DNA from: Nymphaea colorata
Lineage: Eukaryota; Streptophyta; Magnoliopsida; Nymphaeales; Nymphaeaceae
Length of the DNA: 41,750 bases
Direction: 5' to 3'
Assembly (NCBI RefSeq): GCF_008831285.2
Contig: NW_022204766.1
Coordinates: 1-41,750 of the forward strand
The position numbers and the translations under genes are program-made. The notes beneath the pieces were generated by a model. That model was not told the origin of the DNA, made no database searches, and worked only from the letters and a program-made list of their open reading frames with translations. The first letter of the stretch is position 1; each line of letters opens with the position of its first letter. Below, piece by piece: positions 1-12,890 of the stretch.

Positions 1-79
1 CAACCCCAACCCCAACCCCAACCCCAACCCCAACCCCAACCCCAACCCCAACCCCAACCCCAACCCCAACCCCAACCCC
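1..79. repeat. left telomere, C4A2 repeats
   Basis: Perfect CCCCAA repeats run from the first base to 79, the C-rich strand of a ciliate telomere at a 5' end. Unique sequence starts at 80, and the first start codon is at 128, so there are only 48 bp of subtelomere. Together with the G4T2 tract at the other end this makes the window a whole chromosome. Confidence 0.98.
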
Positions 80-127
80 TGTCATTTTAATTTAAAATTT
101 ATATAATATACTACCAAATAGAATTCT

Positions 128-1620
128 ATGGGAAGTTCAAACTCACAGCCATCAATCTCCTACAAAACAATCAAAAGAGAGAAACATTTCATTCTAGGAC
201 TTATTGATTATATTGAAGCTGATCTCCCCAATGGTCAAAGGTTCTATACCGCAAAGATGAAGAATTTTCTTGACAGATCCTAATATAAAAAATTCTAGGA
301 GATGATGAAACAAAGAAACTTGATTGTGCCCAATGATGGTTCTTCTCACATCCTTGCAGTCCATCACATTACATAGAAGGAAAAAGGTGGGTATTGTTCC
401 AATATCACTGAGCTTTAAATATTTTATGATTCAATATAGGAAGACTTGCACCTTGAGTACCTTTTCAAAAAATGCAATAAATCAGCTTACTCATAAGATG
501 GGATCATCACCATCATAAAGCAATTGCTCAGTGCTATATAATTCGCATCGGAAAAACAGTTAAAACTATTTCATCTCTCTAAAAAATCAATACTAAAAAG
601 AAAGGAGGGAGATTATTGCCTTATCTTAAATGAAGATACGAGTCCACACACCCGATTGATGAGTATATAACCAATTTCGACGGGTAAATGTTTAGCAAGA
701 ATTATTACTTATCCCCTAAACAGCTTTAGAGCATCAACCAATTTCATCTGAAAAGATAATCAGGCATGAAAGACCATATCTTTACACTCGGAATGATCGT
801 TCTCAACTTATGCCTAATGAAGGATTTTATGTTCTAAAGCGAAATACTTTCCGTCAAAATTTAGGAAAGACACAAACAATTCATATTCTAAAACAACCTA
901 ATCAAGATGCAATTAGAGAAAATTAGAAGACTTATTCCACATATCAAGTATAGCTAAAAAATCAAAAAGATAATAACTAAAATGACCTAATTTTAAGAGG
1001 AATACAGACTAACATCAATAGAATTATATGAAATACTCAAATAACAAGAACAAACCAACCAGTCTGAATCAATATTCCTCAAAAAGACATCCAAAAAACT
1101 GAATTGGAATAGAAAAATATACTAAAGTAAGGAAAATTTGGAACTTATTCCTCCAAGCCTTTAGCAGATAGATCAATAATAGAAATTTCCGCCAAAAGAG
1201 AAGAAAACTTAGAAACAAGCCGTAGATGTATGTATTAATACTAAATGTTCATACTAGGATAAGTCTTCGCTGATAGCTACATAAGCTAGAGACTACAAGA
1301 GAGCAAAAATTTCTTCATTAAAAATAGACCATTTTTGTGAAAAAGAGGCTGTCTCGCAGATGATCCAATCCTAAAATATTTCGAATGATCTATTTACTCC
1401 AATAAAGAGGCTAAACGAAGCCGAGATTATGAGATAGAGAGTTCAAAGCAGAGAACTATTCAAAGGGATAAAACGCTTTATCAGGGCATAGTCAGTGTAT
1501 GACTGCTAATCACACAAAGAAATTCGGCTAAACATTGATAGCAGGACTTCTTTGGCTGCCAATTTGCATATCTAGTGCAAGGGCTGGTAGAAATAGATAA
1601 AAGATATAATGATTTCTTGA
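128..1620 (+). CDS. degenerate protein kinase (probable pseudokinase)
   Basis: Read with TGA as the only stop, the frame from ATG 128 gives about 497 aa. A kinase-like order is visible: a C-helix-like region, then HLEYLFKKC.. and IIKQLLSAIEFA, where a kinase has its alphaE helix. Next comes LFHLSKKSILKRKEGDYCLIL where HRD...N should be, and LNEDTS in place of DFG. Then follow NYYLSPKQLE (a degenerate APE segment) and KDHIFTLGMIVLNLCL, which matches the alphaF helix SDIFSLGVIL. The HRD and DFG motifs are absent, so catalysis is unlikely. The C-terminal third is Lys/Glu-rich. The frame slips by one near 648-656 (CACCCGATTGATGAG), with no GT-AG candidate there; one missing T restores it. It is the first gene after the telomere and converges on the next gene with one base between the two stops. 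Confidence 0.7.
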
Positions 1621-1621
1621 A

Positions 1622-2493
1622 TCAATTATAAGATTCCTCTATGATGTGAAATTATTTTGAAATGTTTCGGCTAGGGTCGAGACAGCTGAACAGATTTGAT
1701 GTCTTGCATGCACCTTTGTAAAATTTCAACTCCTCTTTTCTTTATTTTTGTCCTGATTTTACTTCACTCTTTTGGTTTGGTTGCTAGAGTTAAGCACCAA
1801 AAAGATTGTTCGGGGCATATCTTTCTTGGACTTTTGAATGCTAGTATGATTAGGCTTAAGCTTTATCTTCTTTGTAGGCAGTGTGCTGCTAGACTTTTGG
1901 TTTATTACCATCAACGATGCTGCTTCCATTTCTATTGACTTATCTTTAATCTCTTTCGCGTCTATCCAATAATCCTTTGCTAGCAGACATAAAAGCTTCA
2001 TGCTTCATCTTTTTTATCTTTTCTGCGACCATTCCCGTCGGTTAGATTGTGAACTCATAGAACTTGGACATTCCGCAAACCTAAAGAAATTTATTGTAGC
2101 CATAAAGGCAATCGATCCTATAGTTTCCAATCTGTATTTATTCTAAATCAGTTGATAGTTACTCTTAAACGTGTCGTTTTTGCATCCTTTGAAATTAGAA
2201 ATTTATTCGTTAAAATCTATCCTCAGTGTCTCCTTCTATATTCCTTAGCCTTGATGGTTGATCTATAGGTGGTACTATCCCTTTGCAGAGAGTCCAATAA
2301 ATTTGCCCTTGTGCAAAAACTCATAGCTGGTATCATCGATACTGTAATCGAAAAGACTCACTTTTTTCCCTTCCTCTGTCTTTTGAAGACTGACAGTGAT
2401 GTTGTAGATTTCTTGGTCATCTTTTCGAAAGCCAGACTCATCACCCGTGGGAAGCGAGTACTCAATTCTATCAGGCCTGAAATATATCGTCAT
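1622..2493 (-). CDS. conserved-looking protein of unknown function, 283 aa
   Basis: Starts at 2493 (MTIYFRPDRIEYSLPTGDES) and ends at TGA 1622-1624. A 20-nt intron at 2143-2162 (coding strand GTAACTATCAACTGATTTAG) joins ..KNDTFK to KEIQIGNYRIDCLYGYNKF; 872 minus 20 is divisible by 3. The first 190 residues look like a folded beta-rich domain with no motif I recognise. The rest is charged (EKIKKMKHEAF, LLDRRERDEREV) and low in complexity. There is no signal peptide or membrane segment. It diverges from the MORN gene with 32 bp between start codons, so the two must share a promoter region. UAR-coded Glu is frequent. Confidence 0.75.
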
Positions 2494-2525
2494 CGAATAA
2501 AAATATTATCTGTAGCTTTATAATA

Positions 2526-3582
2526 ATGGGAAATCAAAACGACCAGCAGTGTTCCAGAGCTGTCGAGGAGTTCTAAAAGGCAGCCATGAACAGTGGAGAA
2601 AAGGTACTGAATCTCCCGAAGAAGCCTATGCCATCAAGTGCCCACAATCCATACAAAAAATGTTTCCCTTGCTTATGAAAAAAGTGGAATTTATAAAGAA
2701 TAAAGAAAGTAAGCGTTTTTTAATGTAGATTTTCCTGGAGTAATCAACGTCATCTAATTTTGCCCAGTCTATTACTTGAAAAATCTTGATTGCTATTATC
2801 AAGGTCAATGGCTAGATTGCCTTCCTCATGGCTGTGGAATCGCTGTATACAGAACGAATCATACTATGAAGGAGACTTCGAAAAAGGTGAGATTTAGACA
2901 GTATAGGGATTGTATTTTTTCAATAATGCAAATGACAAAACATTCTAAAAACCTACACTGAAAAACGAAAGTGAAATTGATCGTGACTCGCCAATCAAAA
3001 ATAACAAAAGTAGCTACTATGTTGGACAGTTTCGAAATCTAAATTCAATGGAAAAGGTCGCATTTATCATAAAGGCATCATCTATGATGGAGATTGGGTC
3101 CAAGGAAAAAGATAAGGCTAGGGAAATAATACACATTATAATTTGACTATAGTTTCCAAGGTAAAAATGCAATAACATAGGCAAATACTCCAACGGATTG
3201 AAGAATGAGCAAGGTGTTTATACTCGAAAGGTTGACAATAAGTCTTCATCTATGAAGGCTCCTTTAAGAATGGCAAATTCAACGGGCAAGGTAAAGTGCA
3301 AATCGATAATTATCTTTACTACAACGGCAGTTTCGTCAATGGAAAAGCAGAAGGAAAGGGACAGCTTATCTTGGAAGAAGGGTCTTTCGCGGAATCTTCA
3401 AAAACAATAGAATAAAAGGAAAAGGTTAATTCTAATACATTAAATCTGAAAAAGGAACAATGCAAGGAGAGTTCGAATAGTCTTTGGATGAAGCCGGAAC
3501 CAAGAGAACTCTTTTCTGCAACAAATCATTCATAACAACTGACAACTATTATGAGTTTCCCATCCTCCTTGCATAAAATTGA
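2526..3582 (+). CDS. MORN-repeat protein
   Basis: Contains at least five MORN-type repeats: CYYQGQWLDCLPHGCG, YYEGDFEKGE, YYVGQFRNLKFNGKGRIYHKG, YDGDWVQGKREGEG and YEGSFKNGKFNGQGKVQ, followed by YYNGSFVNGKAEGKGQ. MORN proteins sit on membranes and cytoskeletal plates; the partner here is unknown. Three 20-nt introns fit: 2551-2570, 2709-2728 and 3161-3180. Besides these, five positions need one extra base (near 2855, 3035, 3145, 3240 and 3380), all in short A or T runs or next to one. Spliced length plus five is divisible by 3. The C-terminus reads TTDNYYEFPILLAEN then TGA. Its stop is 12 bp from the stop of the convergent secreted-protein gene. Confidence 0.8.
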
Positions 3583-3594
3583 TGTTTATGGTTA

Positions 3595-4770
3595 TCAGAA
3601 CAAACAGATCATTATAACCAAAGACACCATTAGCATGACATAAATCGAGTGCTATGAACTTATAGCCAATCCCATTTGAACATATACAGTTGACAGCTCC
3701 ACTACTTCGCAGGATTTGTCTGATTGCGCTCCATTTATGCTTCCTGAAGAGAATAAATAGATACAGAAAAGGAAAGTGGAAAGCATCGATTTATCGTATT
3801 TGTCGTAGGTGTAGACTTGGCGACTGAAGGATATTCTCAATGCAGTGAAACCAAGTCCGCTTATTTGAGCATTTGAATCAGCATTCCAGTGATTGATGAC
3901 AAAGGCAGGGTTTTGAAATCCTCCAGCATCGTTGTCAAAGCCATCAGATTAATGCTTTCCCCATAATAATCACCATTTTAGCCAGTGAAAGGACTTGATA
4001 CATAGTAATCTTGACCGTAGCCGCCTTCAGTTGCTCCGATTTAGATGATAGCTGCTGGTGGAGTCACGTATGCCAAGAGTGGCACTTGATGGTAAAAATA
4101 TACCTTACTTGTCAAAATAGGGCCATCGATGTATCCGGTCATTGTTGTATTATAGCCGTTCAGCACAAAATTCTTGAGATAAACGCCTACAAAGTTGACA
4201 CAAAATTATTTATTTCGTAAAAGTAGCATGCAGCATAGGATTTATCGAATGCAGCGGGGTCGAAGCTGCTATCAGATGTATAGAAGCATATTTGTTGAAG
4301 TGAGTATTTGTTAGCGCTTCCATCCCAATCTTATCCACTGTTACTTCCAATAAATCTTGTGATTTGGAGGGAATAAGTTTTGCTGAGGCTATATGCATAG
4401 GAGCTAATGTCATTGGTGGTTATGGTATCGGCCTGAGACTAGCGTTGATTGTACCAGGTAAATTGTAATCTAGGTATGAGACCTGATGGCCTGTATTTAG
4501 AGCATTCCCATTGTTGGTATAGAAATCGCTGATCTGCAAGACTAAGAAATCGCTGCTTCCACCAGAATTGACGAACTTTACTCCAAGCCAGGATTTTCCG
4601 ATGAATCCTAAAGTAAGTTTATATCCTGTCTGCTGCGATCCTCCAGCATCGGGAATATATGAAGTTGACCCAGCCATCGAAAATGTCACTGGAAGGTTGC
4701 TTAAAATTGCTTGATTGTTTACAATAACCCATACTGAAAGAAGGCAAAAGAGAGCGAAAATTCTTCTCAT
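3595..4770 (-). CDS. secreted or membrane-anchored DOMON-like protein
   Basis: Starts MRRIFALFCLLSVWVIVNNQA, a clear signal peptide. Then come two similar beta-rich segments: GYKLTLGFIGKSWLGVKFVN..DFLVLQISDFYTNNG near the N-terminus and GLGFTALRISFSRQVYTYDKYD near the C-terminus. WLGVKF followed by a Q/D-rich stretch and an S-R-x-x-x-T-x-D segment recall DOMON domains of ciliate surface proteins, but I would not insist on the family. The last residues (SIYVMLMVSLVIMICLF) are a hydrophobic tail, either a transmembrane anchor or a GPI signal. Three one-base gaps are needed (near 4450, 4205 and 3950), each beside a short homopolymer; no 20-nt GT-AG window fits them. Confidence 0.65.
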
Positions 4771-4907
4771 TTGGATTTTATAAATAATTATGAAGTAATA
4801 TTGGCAATAAAATACTCGAATGGATAAATGGAAGTAAAATTGCCAAAATTCCGATTTTAATCTTATGCAAATGCTACCTATATTTATTTTTGCTTAAGCC
4901 ACTAAAG

Positions 4908-5914
4908 ATGATAAATATATAATTCAAAAGCAATAATAGTCTGACTGATGTCGAAACTGTAATAAAACTCAATTCCGCAAAAGCACCTTTAAGAAGTAAT
5001 CATGTTGTCTATCCAGATTTGCCACAATATAAAAATCAATCATTACAGTCATGCCTACAATCTTTGCAATATCCTCTAAAAATAAATAATGCATCAATCG
5101 AAACTAGAGTTTTCTCCAAACCTACTCTTGAATTGCTATAGTAAAAAATAGGTAGAAACATCATTATAGCTGCTTGAAGTACAGTCTCTTAAATCTTATT
5201 GCCTATGAACCTGAATTAATTTGATTTGGCAAGATAGTTATTAGAAAAATGCCTAAAGATATGCCCTCATCATGCTCCTTCACGCCGAAGACTGGCATCC
5301 TTAAATTAAAAAGTAATGTTTTTCTTACTTAGGAGGGAGAAATACAATAATCTCTAAACATTATTCAAAGAATGATACTGTACGAACCCGACAATATTCA
5401 TCTATCTCATTCTCTCATCAGGTTAAACAAAAAAATGAAATGCTTCAGCAACGCCAGTTCCATCTAAAAGATAGAAACCTAGCAAGTCACAAAGACCACT
5501 CTTGAAGAGGAGGGCAATAGTTCGACCAACAAACAGCATGTCACCTTCGGAACATCATAAATCATATAGATTACAAGCGACCAGTCAGATGAATACTTCG
5601 CCCACATCAAGCAAGAGATCAACAAGTTGAATTAAAAGAAGCCAAAAAAATCAATTCTTAAGGGATCCAAGATCAATCATGACAACATCTCTATACCTAC
5701 CCACCCGCATTCAGAAGAGGAAAAAATATAGATCGACGATATCGTTGTTAAAAAGACTTTTTCCATGAAATCTTGCTCTACAGAAAGTCCTCAAAAATGG
5801 GAATCGGATAGCTTTCAAGATGAAAAATTGGGAAGTAACGTGAAGAAAGAAAAGAAAAAGAAAAAGTGTGTGTCTTTTTCTGTGGGAAAGGACATTCCTT
5901 AAGATAAATAATGA
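4908..5914 (+). CDS. unknown protein with basic, Ser-rich C-terminus (frame interrupted)
   Basis: Coding on the plus strand from ATG 4908 to TGA 5912-5914. The N-terminal 85 codons are one clean frame (NHVVYPDLPQYKNQSLQ..). The last 150 codons are another clean frame (DQSDEYFAHIKQEINKLN, KKPKKSILKGSKINHDN, ending KKEKKKKKCVSFSVGKDIPE). Between about 5150 and 5500 the best frame changes two or three times at T/A runs, and I could not decide it. An ATG at 5249 opens the C-terminal frame on its own, so two genes are possible. No recognised domain. Converges on the coiled-coil gene with 29 bp between stops. Confidence 0.55.
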
Positions 5915-5943
5915 TGATAATATGGTCTGGTTGATATTGATGA

Positions 5944-8900
5944 TCATTGAGTATCATTGAGAAGCTTTTGCATATCCAGTAGTTTTCTTTTCTTGTAAAA
6001 TTGCAACTACTTCTCAACTTCCTGTAACGATTACTTAAGGTTGTCACATTCCAAGCTAAGCTCTTCCTTTAGATCGAGAAGCTTATTGTTTTATCTCTTG
6101 AGGGTATCATTTTCTCTCTTCAAGAAGTAAGTGCTTTCTTATAATTCGTTGATCTTGATGCCATATTTCTCCATTTATGCGTTGAGATCTTGAATCTACC
6201 TGTCCTTGTTGACTTTGTATTTCTTGAACTCGATATAGATGGCTTCTTATTTCTCTTTGGTATTGTTTTTATTGTGGAGCTGCTCTTACAGTTCATCCAC
6301 TTTGTTTTTCAAGAGCTCATTTTAAATAAACTTATTCATGTGCTTAAAAGGTAGGCTTTATTCAACTTTTTTCAACTAATGCTGGAACTATTCTACTAGT
6401 CTTTCGTATCTTTCAAGTTTTTCCTTATAGGCCATAAGCCTTTTTCGTATTTTTCGGTTTATCGGTTCATCATTTATTATTTGTATTGAAGCTAGTTTGT
6501 GATTTTTTCGATATTGGCTTTTAACCTTTAACATTAGTTGTTCTTATACTGCATTTGAGTGTAAAGCTATTGCTTTCTTTATTTTTAATATTCTTCAATT
6601 TTTCAAGGCTATTCTTGGTATCGATATAATCACACTGAATAGTGTCTTTCTATTTCTCGATATTTCTCAGGTTTTTCATGACATTCCGATATTCATTTTA
6701 CTTTTCATTGACGACGCTCCTCAAATTTTCAACTTCCTTTTATTTGAACGCAATAACTTACTTGTAAGACTAAATTTATTTCGTATAAGTGATCATAATA
6801 TCCTTCAGCTATTTTTAGACCTTTGTTGATTGGTAAGTTAACTCATCATTTAGAGCCTTTAACTAACTGCACTCCTCATTATAAAGACCAATTTCATTCT
6901 TCAATGCAGTGATCACTTTTTATTTATCTGCCAGCTTGTTTTGACCATTTAGTATCTATTCTTGATTGGCTTGAAGCCTAATTTCATACTTTTTGATCAT
7001 CATTGACATTTCATTTGAGATGTTCTTCGACCTTTCCTTTTTTATGCGAGTTATAGCTACAGTTGTTTGATTGTTCTATATAAGTTTTGCCGGTGCTCAT
7101 CTGTCTTTCCCAGCTAATCTTGGAGCTGATTGCACCTAAGCTATAGTTGGCCTTGCTGGTAATCTTTCTTCTTTGAGTTTTTGCCATTTTCCTCGAGATA
7201 AGCAGCTAGATTGTTCCTTTCATTCTAAAGCGCCAGATATTACTCGCCCAATACACTTATTTCATCATCTTTTTCTCGCAATTTAGCCTTTAGATCATCA
7301 ACAACCTAGTTAAGCTTAACGATTTCTAGCTACGCTGATATTCGTACTTCCTGTATTAACTTTAAGCCTGGAGATCGTTTGCGTTAGCTACTTGATCCGT
7401 TGCTCCAGCTTTACTTTAGAATCTTGAGTGGATACGCATTATGACCTTGCCTAGTTGACTTGCTCCATAAATTGACCATTTTCATTCATCAGTACGCTGA
7501 TATGAGACTATTTGGCAAATATCTATGCATTCAATTCCTAAATCTTTATTCTTAGCTCATTGGCGGCTTCTTTTTATTGCTGGTAAAGCTATTAGAATTG
7601 AATAAAGTTCTTGGCTTGTTCGGCCTAAAAGTGTGCCTCTTAAAGCTTGTTGTTCAGCTATTCAATGGTTTATCTGCACAGTTATGCCTCTTCTATCAAT
7701 CGCTAGTTGTTCCTTGACATCTCTTCAAGCTCAGCCTTTACAGTATTAAACTCATTCGTTAGGTATTGTATCTATAGTTCTGCTGATCATATTGCTGCTG
7801 AAGTTCTCCGATGTTTGAAGGATTGTTTAGCCGAACTGCATCACGACTGCTTCTTAGTTCTCCACCGGAATTTGACCGGTTCATATGAGCCTACAATGCA
7901 ACTGTTTGGCTTGGATTGGGATTTCGCTCGATCTTGCCCTCACTACTCTATCTTTATGTTCCCTCTCTTGGATAGGATGCTGGAATTTAGAGGTGGATCT
8001 TCTTCTGGAGACGCCAAGACTTGGTGGGCGAGGAGAGGGAGTCTATTTTACCTGCGATGACACTCATCAATTTTCTTCGTCAGTAGATAACTTCTATGTT
8101 TAGTTTTTCGTTTTCCTCATTGCTGTGAATTAGTTGCCTTTGAAGCTATTTGATTTTCTACTAGTAATCGTATTGATCTTGAATGTAGTCATCTCTGCTG
8201 TCCCCAAGTTCGATATTTTTGCCAAAGCCTCCACTGTGTTCTTGATTTTCGTCTGTTTACTCTCGTATTTATTCATGCTATTCAGGCCTGTATGTTTGTT
8301 TTTGGCCATGCACGCCTGCATTATTGGTGTACCTGATACTATCATCATCTTCTATGTCGATATGGACGTTGGAAGAAGTTCGGCTTGGCATCTTCGAATT
8401 AGGAGGTGATTCAATGTGAATCGCAATCTCTTCATCATCATTTTTACTTTGTATCTGCTGCTCAGTATACTCCATAGAAGTTCCTCTCAAGATTTTACTA
8501 GTTTTTTTCGATTCCTATCTCGGCTCAAAGGGGTTCTATGAGATCTTTCTCACGAGAGGATTGGGAGAAGCTGGAAGGATTGGAGTAATTCCACCTGCTC
8601 CAATCATACTTACCTCAGGCACTTCAAGAATTCCTGTCTTTTTTGGTATTTTCTTGCGTCCAGGTGATGGACAATCGAATTTGTTGTCAACATCGACACT
8701 AACTTTTCTGCTGATCCTGAGGCCTGCATTATTACTTGGTGCATTTTCGTTTAGTCTTTGAATCTAATTGGTCAGTTCTTGGATTTGCTGTTTCAATTTT
8801 TAATTTTCTTTCTCTTGGTTCTAATAGTAAGACTCTTGTTTTTTCATTTATATCTGAAGCATGGAGTAATCTTGTTTTACATGTATGATTTCTTCTTGCT

Positions 8901-11900
8901 TTGATACATATTTTTCTTGGAATTACTTGGCCTATGCTTCGAACTTGAGATTGCTTAATACCAATCTTTATATATCCTTGGCAGAGTATTATATCTTAAT
9001 TTGGAATTCTCTATACTTGTCCTCGAAGCCTCTGATCTGTTGAATCTTATCATCAAGCAATAGTTGCAATCCCTTTATCGTATCTTTATATCTTTCTTCC
9101 ATTTATTCGAATTGTTATGATTATTTTTTGTAGACTTACAGCTATTTTTCAATTTCGTTAACTCATATGTCATTTCCACAATCTATAACTCTTTGTTCTC
9201 GATTTGGGTGGAAATTTACATCAAATTCTCTTGAAGAATTTCATTTTATTTTGTTGCCTGGAATTACTTAATATAAAGTTGATCATAAGCCGACTATTTG
9301 TTATCGAGATTGATCCTTTGGATTTCAAGTTTTTATTGAGTCTATTTTCAAGCTTCTAATAATTCAAGCGAAGTTCTTATATCTTTTATTTGCATTGAAT
9401 GTTTTCGAACATTTCCGCCTCCATCTTAACCTCAAGTTCCTTTATTATTCCCTTCAGCTTTTCAATCTCATTCTATTTAACCTTTTCTATCCTTGCAAAT
9501 TATCACTCCTGGCTTCAATAAGTGCAAACAATTCATTCTGGTTCTGCTCGGCATTTTTCTTTATCTATCCCACTTCATCCAACATAGCTCTTTACCCCTT
9601 TTCATATTATTCCATCCTTTATTAATAGTAAATGATCTTTTCTCGAGCTTTTGAATTTCGGCTTCCTTGGCCTCTATCTCATACGACAAATTAGTTGCTT
9701 CTTGTGATATCTTTCCAACTGCTGCTTGAGAGTCTGAATATTTTTGTTTTAGATTGTCTATTTCAGCACTTAGCTTCTCTATCTGTTCTGTGAGTCTATC
9801 ATTTTTGAGCTTGAACTAAATTTCGCTCTTTTTGAATGTCTGATCTAGCTGCTTTTCTCTTTCTTGTGCCCTCCTTTCAATTTTTTCGATATCCATGCTT
9901 AACTTTTGGTTTTTCATCTTCAATTCACCATTCTCTTTCACGAGTTGTGTATTCATCTTTCGGTTTTATTCATAGGTCCTTTGCTGCGAGGCTTAGCTTC
10001 GCTGGCGAGCTTACTAAAGTAATGAGGTTTTTTGTCTGGCTTAGTTGTTGATCATGCTGAGCAAGAGTTGGTTCTTTGAGTTTGTCGAGGCATTTTTGTT
10101 TAACGTTTGTGATTGGAGTTGTTGGAGATGGGCTGAAGAGCTGGCTCTCTTGAATTATTAGTTGAGCTGAATGATTGTCTATTTCAAGTTTTTACGTTCG
10201 TTCATCCTTTCTTGCTCTTTTTCATGGAATACCGACAGCTTCTTTTCCATGATTCTCAGCTGCTAAGGTATGGATTTATTGAATCCATTCTATCGATGCT
10301 AAGTATTCTTAAATTTATATCGTCCAAGGCCTTTTCAAGCTTTCCTGCCTTTGATTTTATCTCTTATAATTTATCTTGCATAGTTCTTTATATTTATTTT
10401 TCCTTCTCAATGACCATCGATCTTCTTTGGTCTTCGGTAAGATCCCTGTTCTAAAGATACGATCCCTTTCTTCTCTAATCTTTTTCTAGAAGTATATAGT
10501 AATGAATGCTTTTTCATCATTGTAGTCTTCAAGCTGCTGTCTATAGTATGTAAGCTAGGTATCGTCCATCAACTTGCTGAGCTCAATGAACTTCTATTGA
10601 ATCTCTTTGTCCTATTTGGCCTCCTCTATCATTATCTTTCCCTACGAGCCTCCACTGAAGCCTTTTTTCCTTGATGTGACAAACTTATTGTATGCTGATT
10701 CGATTTTAATGCAATATTTTTTCAACTAATTGTATCTGCTTTAGAATGATTAAATTGCTTTAACGTGATTAATGTTTTGATATCTTGCAAGCTCGAATTA
10801 TCTTTATGATTTCTTTAGCTTTTCCCATTATTTTTGAATCTCCTTCAGTCTGGCTGTCAAGCTTGTGTTCAAGTCTACATACTTCTTGTTTTCTTTCTAT
10901 AATTGCTCGCATTTGAAGTCAAATGTTTTGAGCAGGCCCTAAAGTTCTTTATTTTTGATGTTGATAACATCATATTGCTGTGATTTTTACCTGTATAAAT
11001 GAATTACTCCTATTTTCTCTGGGTGAATTTTTTAAGCTCGTTATATTTGATCTATGTTGACTTCTATCTTTCTTACTTGTCAGCTAAAGTCATCTTTAAT
11101 CTCTTGTTTTATTTGTCCTGCTGCTCACGCTCTTTCTCAAGCCGTTCAATTTACTGTTATAATTTGACCTTTTAGGTATCATGCTCAACCTGCATCCGTT
11201 AGAACTAGGCTTAGAAATCTGTTCGGTTTCTTCCAAGCTCTTTCGAAGAAGTGCCCTATCCAAAGAAGAGGTTTCTTCTTGATTGTTTGCGCATTTCTTT
11301 GATTTATGTATCTTTTTTCTTCAGCTGGACTTTAGCCTTTTCCAGCTCCTTTTCTAAATTTTTAACCTAGCTTGCTCTTAATTAGATTTTTCTCTTTAGG
11401 ATTTAAATCTCTTCGTTCCTTTCGAAGATGATGCTGGTCCACTTGAGGTCTTCTTTCTGCATGCTGATCCTCTTTTGAAGAGCTGACTCACCTCCCTTAT
11501 CCAATTAACTTGGTAGTAATTGGTTGAGCTGATCATTTTAGGTTATGCTTTGGTCCTTTTAATTGACCTGTCCCCACCTGCTCCCAAACTATTCTAGCTA
11601 TTAAATGCAACATAATTCGAAGCATACATCGAACTTTTTCCTTGGAGTAACTTGTTTTGAGAGTTTTAAGGACTAATATTGCTCTTGTTGGTCTTCATAA
11701 TAAGATCGCTTTATTGCTGCATAAATGAAGCTTTTCTTGGTGGCTCATTGACTGTTATTCTGGTTGGAAGCTGATTTTAGGTCCAATCGTTCGATTGGTA
11801 TGGATCCACGCCCACGCTGCTATTTCTAAGGAAGGTAGGTTGAACGTAAGAAATTGTTCTTCCTCTTGATTTTGCCCTTGACTCATGCATGCTGCCAAAT

Positions 11901-12821
11901 TTTTCAAGTTTTTCCACCTGTTTCTTCAACATGTTGACTTATCTTTCAAATGTTTCCTTCTACTTGGCGTAATCAGCGATCTGTTCTTCGAATTCTTAAT
12001 TTCTCTCCTATAGCTCTCTCAATTAATCAACAGTCTTTAGTTTTATTTCCTAATATTGTCATTAGCTGTGTTGACTTTCACATGAAGACTTATAGCTTTT
12101 TCTCTGGATGCTCTCGATTTCATGGTTTTGATCTTGTTTCCGCCGATTGTCTATGATTAATGTTTAGATCTTCTTTTAAAGCATATTGATCAATTCATCT
12201 TTTTGCTTTAGCAGCTTAATAATTCCTAAATCTTGTAGGAGTGCTCATCACGACTGGTTGATATCTACAGTTCGCATTTCTTTGCCGATTTATCTCGAAT
12301 TACTCCAAAGTCAATGTTTTCGGCTTCATGTTGATGAATTTATACTGCAAAATTCCTTTACCTTATGATAATCCTTGGAAAATAGAACAGAACCTTGATA
12401 TGAGCATTTTTACTTTCAGGTTTTACGATTTTTTCTTGGTTCATATCAAATTTTACAACTCCAATATCGCTTTTTTGACCATTTTTTCTCCAACCACATT
12501 GAAATGCAGGACGGCCTATGTTAAAAATATGGTTACTTCGTTATCTGCAACGGTGACTCCATCCTTGATGACGTCGATGCAATTATATAGACGATTTGGT
12601 TGATATTGTATGAGCAACTTCGATCGATGACCTCTTTTTAGCTGGAATTCGCAGACATCGCAGTGACTGACATCCTTTGGTTGAGGATAAGGGAGTGCAC
12701 GAGCAGACAGTATCGTTTTTAGAAGTAAATTGCTGTTCTTGTCTTCTTCATTATCAATATATATATTATAAGTCAATAAATTGTAACTGTTAAATCTATA
12801 CTATAGAAATAGTAAAACCAT
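5944..12821 (-). CDS. giant coiled-coil protein, about 2,250 aa
   Basis: About 6.9 kb of minus-strand sequence translates, frame by frame, into Lys/Glu/Leu/Gln heptad-type coiled coil, e.g. LLKQKDELINMLEKKIETL near the N-terminal end. The C-terminus is clean: KESLQEVEKELQFYKKRKLL then ..LLNDTQ and TGA at 5944-5946. The start used is ATG 12821 in frame with YNIYIDNEEDKNSNLLLKTI. The first 150 residues (ARALPYPQPKDVSHCDVCEF, DGVTVADNE, AVLHFNVVGEKM) look like a small beta domain, possibly C2-like. A GT...AG segment of 21 nt near 12517-12537 might be an intron. The frame breaks many times at A/T runs; some breaks may be 20-nt introns, but not all have GT-AG. A centrosomal, basal-body or cytoskeletal scaffold role is typical of such proteins but is only inference. 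Confidence 0.65.
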
Positions 12822-12890
12822 TCATTTTTCCATTTTATAAGTATTATAAGATTTTTGTTATTATATTTGGACAAAATTAGGTTGATATAA

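Noticed and set aside
3595-3679. 85-bp overlap of the MORN and secreted-protein coding regions
   Set aside because: An alternative frame gives a better MORN C-terminus ending at 3582, leaving a 12-bp gap as elsewhere.
12517-12537. 21-nt intron near the start of the coiled-coil gene
   Set aside because: It has good borders but is in frame when retained, so protein continuity cannot decide it; left as a note.
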